Assembly (NCBI GenBank): GCA_030849465.1
Contig: JARVLF010000017.1
Span: 186,001-250,000, forward strand
DNA from: Moesziomyces globuligerus
Lineage: Eukaryota; Basidiomycota; Ustilaginomycetes; Ustilaginales; Ustilaginaceae
Length of the DNA: 64,000 nt
Direction: 5' to 3'
The notes below the pieces were generated by a model, which did no database searches, was not told where the DNA came from, and worked only from the letters and a program-made list of their open reading frames with translations. Made by a program: the position numbers and the translations under genes. Positions within the stretch are counted from its first letter, which is position 1; each line of letters starts with the position of its first letter. Positions 61,578 to 64,000 of this stretch are shown here, one piece after another.

Positions 61578-64000
61578 ATGTTTGTACGTATCCTGCCAAC
61601 GCCTCCTTGAGGCATATCAGCAGCCCAGCTTAGCTCGCTCATCAGCGGTCCGGACGCCATCCTTCCGAGTAGCACGCTTCCCCACGTCAGGCTCAAAGCT
61701 CAAATGGCTGACTCTGTTCTTCCCTGTCTCCCTTTGCAATATCTTCACTGCGCCGATCCACAGTGGCGATTCGGCTTTTCGTCGGTCTCGACGCTCGAGA
61801 CGCTGCTCGACAAGCCAAACGTCACACTCGAAGACGTTCTCGACGAAGATGACCTGCTTCAGGAGTGCAAGTCCCAGAACCAGAAGCTCATCAACTTCCT
61901 CCGACAGCCACGCATCGTGAAGAGGCTGCTCGATCATGTCGTCGGTACTGCCACCGTCGGCGGCACTGGCGGCAAGGAGTGGGAGGAAAAGGTCAAGTTC
62001 AAGTATCCCTACGTTGCCTCGGAGGTCCTCAGCTGCAGCGAGGTGTGGCCCATCATCGACGCCGTCTTTTCCGATCCCAACGAGTTCCTTGTCCCTTTCT
62101 GGAACGCGGTGCTGACATCGACGCCATCGGTCTCGCAAGCACCTTTGCCCATGCACTCGCATCCCCTCTTCGCCGAGAATACCGCTTCCGCATCTCACGG
62201 CTCTGCCAGCTCGTCGGCCTCCACCTCGCCCTCTCCGCATCTCAGCGTCACCAACTTCGCCGACTACTCCAACACCGCATCAGGCAACGGTGGCAGCTCC
62301 CGCTCCTCTTCCGACTCGGAATCCGAGCCCGAGGGTAGGTTGCGCGCCACCAGCGCCCTTGAAAATGGGCCTGGCCGCGGCGTACTTGCCGGCTACTGGG
62401 CCAAGGTCAACGGCGCCTACCTCGAACGCAAGCCCATCGAGATGCTCGACTTTATCAAGGAGCAACCTCGCATCGTGGAGCGTTTCGTTGCGCATCTCGA
62501 GACGCCCGCCGTCGTCGATCTGCTCTTCCGCATCATTCAGATGGAGGAGACCGTGCGCACGGCCGGTCAAAGCACCGATATCATCGACTGGCTCTCGTCG
62601 CAGGACTTGATATCGCGCACCGTCGACCTGCTGGCGCCCAACTACTCCGTCGACATCCACAACACAGTCTCCGAGCTCCTCAAGGCGATGATTGCGCTCT
62701 CGGCACCGTCACCCGCGGCGCTCAATCAGGGGCAGGGGCCGGAGCTCATGGGCGTTCCTAGTGAAGGGCAGGAGAACGCGGGCGGCATCAACAATCGCCT
62801 GGTGCGGGAGCTGGCAAGCGAGCCCATCGTCCGCAAGATGGTTGGCTATATGCTCGACTCGCAGCTGCCTCAACAGCTGCATCGCCGATTGACCGACGTG
62901 GCAGACGAACAGCTGTCCCAGCTGTCTCTGCAGGATCTGAAGAAGCCTTCGCTTCGCCGCGATGGATCGCTGTCAACCCTCCAAGAGGGTGTTGCGTCGT
63001 CCTCCGCCTTGGATGACGACGACGATGACGACGAGTCCTTTGCTCGCCCCCTGAACCCGCGCGAGTTCCCCGCCTCAGAGTCTCGCTCGCCCGGAAGCCA
63101 CGACCATCGAGGTTCGACCGCTACCGTCCGTCCGGATAATCTCTTCCCCCCCGTGTCGGCTCCGACCGTGCCTATCACGGCCGAGACGTGCAGCTCAACG
63201 CTCGTCACCTGCATCGGCGTCTTTATCGAGCTTATTCGCAAGAATAACAGCGACTACTTCGAGCAACATTTGCTCCGCACTCTGCACAACCATCTTGTCA
63301 AGAGGCAGAGCGAGCTCACGGAGAAGCGATTCCAGGCCACCGCGAAGCCTTCCGCCTCGGATTTCGACAGCGACGGCGAACCGACGAGGGAGTATGTCGA
63401 CAGATTGGCAGTGCAGATCAGAGCTTGCCGTGATCTGGAAGAGAAGCAGATCAGCGCTGAGGAAAAGCAAATCAAAGCTGATTTCCTCGAGGAGGAGGAG
63501 GAGGAGGACGTGCAGGGCTTGGAGGAGGCTATGGCCGAAATCGTCGACAAGATGGGTCTCGTCCATCTCGGGCCAATGCTTCGAGTGCTTTCGGAAAGGC
63601 TGTCCGATTTCCAGCAGCTCATCAACGAGCCTCGAGAGCGCGATATCACGGTGCCGACTTCGGTCGGTGACGTGGCACCGCTGACCTTTGAACGATACAG
63701 GATCACCGAGCTCTACGCCGAATTGCTCCACTGCTCCAACATGGCGTTGCTCAACCGGGCGCCGGGCGAAGGACCGCAGTACTCGGAAGATGGCGTGCTT
63801 GTGGGCGGGTTGGAAGGTCTGCAGACGCTTGCAAGGACACTGCAAGGCGGCGATGGCCCCGAAGTCGACGACACGTCGACTGGCGCGGTCGGAGATGACA
63901 GCCAAAGCCCCGATGACGCCGCTGCCAAGGCGGAAGCGTCTGCGACAGGCGAGACCGAAAAAGCGTCCACGCCATCCACGAATCCGGTGACGGGACACAG
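61578..64000 (+). CDS. SAPS-domain Sit4/PP6 phosphatase-associated protein (Sap185/Sap190-like), partial at right edge
   Basis: The coding start is a two-codon exon, ATG TTT (61578..61583), directly before donor GTACGT. The 180-nt intron 61584..61763 has a CTGAC motif near 61708 and acceptor CCACAG. Exon 2 starts at 61764 (WRFGFSSVSTLETLLDK) and is open to the window end. The join gives MFWRFGF, the canonical SAPS start. At least 747 residues are present and yeast relatives are just over 1000, so the C-terminus is missing. Conserved blocks: LDEDDLLQECKSQNQKLINFLRQP, YPYVASEVLSCSEVWPIIDAVF, GYWAKVNGAYLERKPIEMLDFIKEQP, LIRKNNSDYFEQHLLRTLHNHLV. Acidic and Ser-rich inserts separate them (DDDDDDDE, EEEEEEDV). 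SAPS proteins are regulatory subunits of the PP2A-like phosphatase Sit4/PP6, acting in TOR signalling and the G1/S transition (family knowledge). Confidence 0.93.

Noticed and set aside
61012..61920. 302-aa plus-strand frame at the SAPS 5' end
   Set aside because: Runs in a different frame through the SAPS leader, intron and exon 2; no domain.

Overview
The window looks like nuclear DNA of a smut fungus (Ustilaginales, Ustilago maydis-like; species not determinable by eye). The evidence is GC-rich coding sequence, long and mostly intronless ORFs, a few short GT-AG introns (61-131 nt) with longer introns in ribosomal protein genes, and two genes that closely match proteins best known from U. 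maydis: the pheromone-response MAP kinase Kpp2/Ubc3 and the endosomal mRNA-transport protein Rrm4. There is no operon structure, rRNA, CRISPR or transposon. All functional calls come from reading the translated sequence; no database search was run.

Layout. 1-1.9 kb: no gene seen. 1.9-3.5 kb (-): Ariadne-type RBR ubiquitin ligase. 5.0-8.6 kb: divergent ribosomal protein genes uL16/RPL10 (-) and uL15/RPL28 (+). 9.0-12.1 kb (-): trifunctional C1-tetrahydrofolate synthase. 13.2-14.2 kb (+): kpp2. 14.4-15.8 kb (-): PRPP synthetase. 16.5-17.4 kb (+): 5-formyl-THF cyclo-ligase. 18.0-19.7 kb (+): M17 leucine aminopeptidase. 20.2-22.7 kb (+): Doa1/PLAA. 24.4-25.4 kb (+): acetate/ammonium (Ato/GPR1) transporter. 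25.9-26.6 kb (-): cytochrome b561-like membrane protein. 27.0-29.4 kb (-): rrm4. 32.0-34.7 kb (+): unrecognised Ser-rich protein. 36.5-40.2 kb (+): large AGC kinase. 40.7-41.8 kb (-): calcineurin-like phosphatase. 42.1-42.9 kb (-): Atg101. 43.5-46.4 kb (+): Prm1 cell-fusion protein. 46.7-48.0 kb (+): Ap4A phosphorylase. 48.2-48.7 kb (-): mitochondrial pyruvate carrier subunit 2. 49.1-50.0 kb (-): dynactin p27. 50.8-51.5 kb (-): Asn-rich small protein. 52.4-56.1 kb (+): gamma-tubulin complex protein. 56.9-60.6 kb (+): MYST acetyltransferase with double PHD finger. 61.6 kb to the right edge (+): SAPS-domain Sit4-associated protein, truncated by the window.

Themes. (i) Mating: the pheromone MAP kinase and the fusion protein Prm1 lie in the same window. 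The Prm1 upstream region has two exact copies and one near copy of ACAAAGGGA, the pheromone response element bound by Prf1 in U. maydis. (ii) Nucleotide and one-carbon metabolism: C1-THF synthase, PRPP synthetase and 5-formyl-THF cyclo-ligase sit within 8.4 kb, interrupted only by kpp2. (iii) Dual localisation: C1-THF synthase, leucine aminopeptidase and Ap4A phosphorylase each have a basic/Ser-rich N-terminal extension followed by an in-frame internal ATG. (iv) Transport and cytoskeleton: Rrm4, dynactin p27 and a gamma-tubulin complex protein. Exon-intron boundaries were placed by hand from splice motifs and protein continuity.
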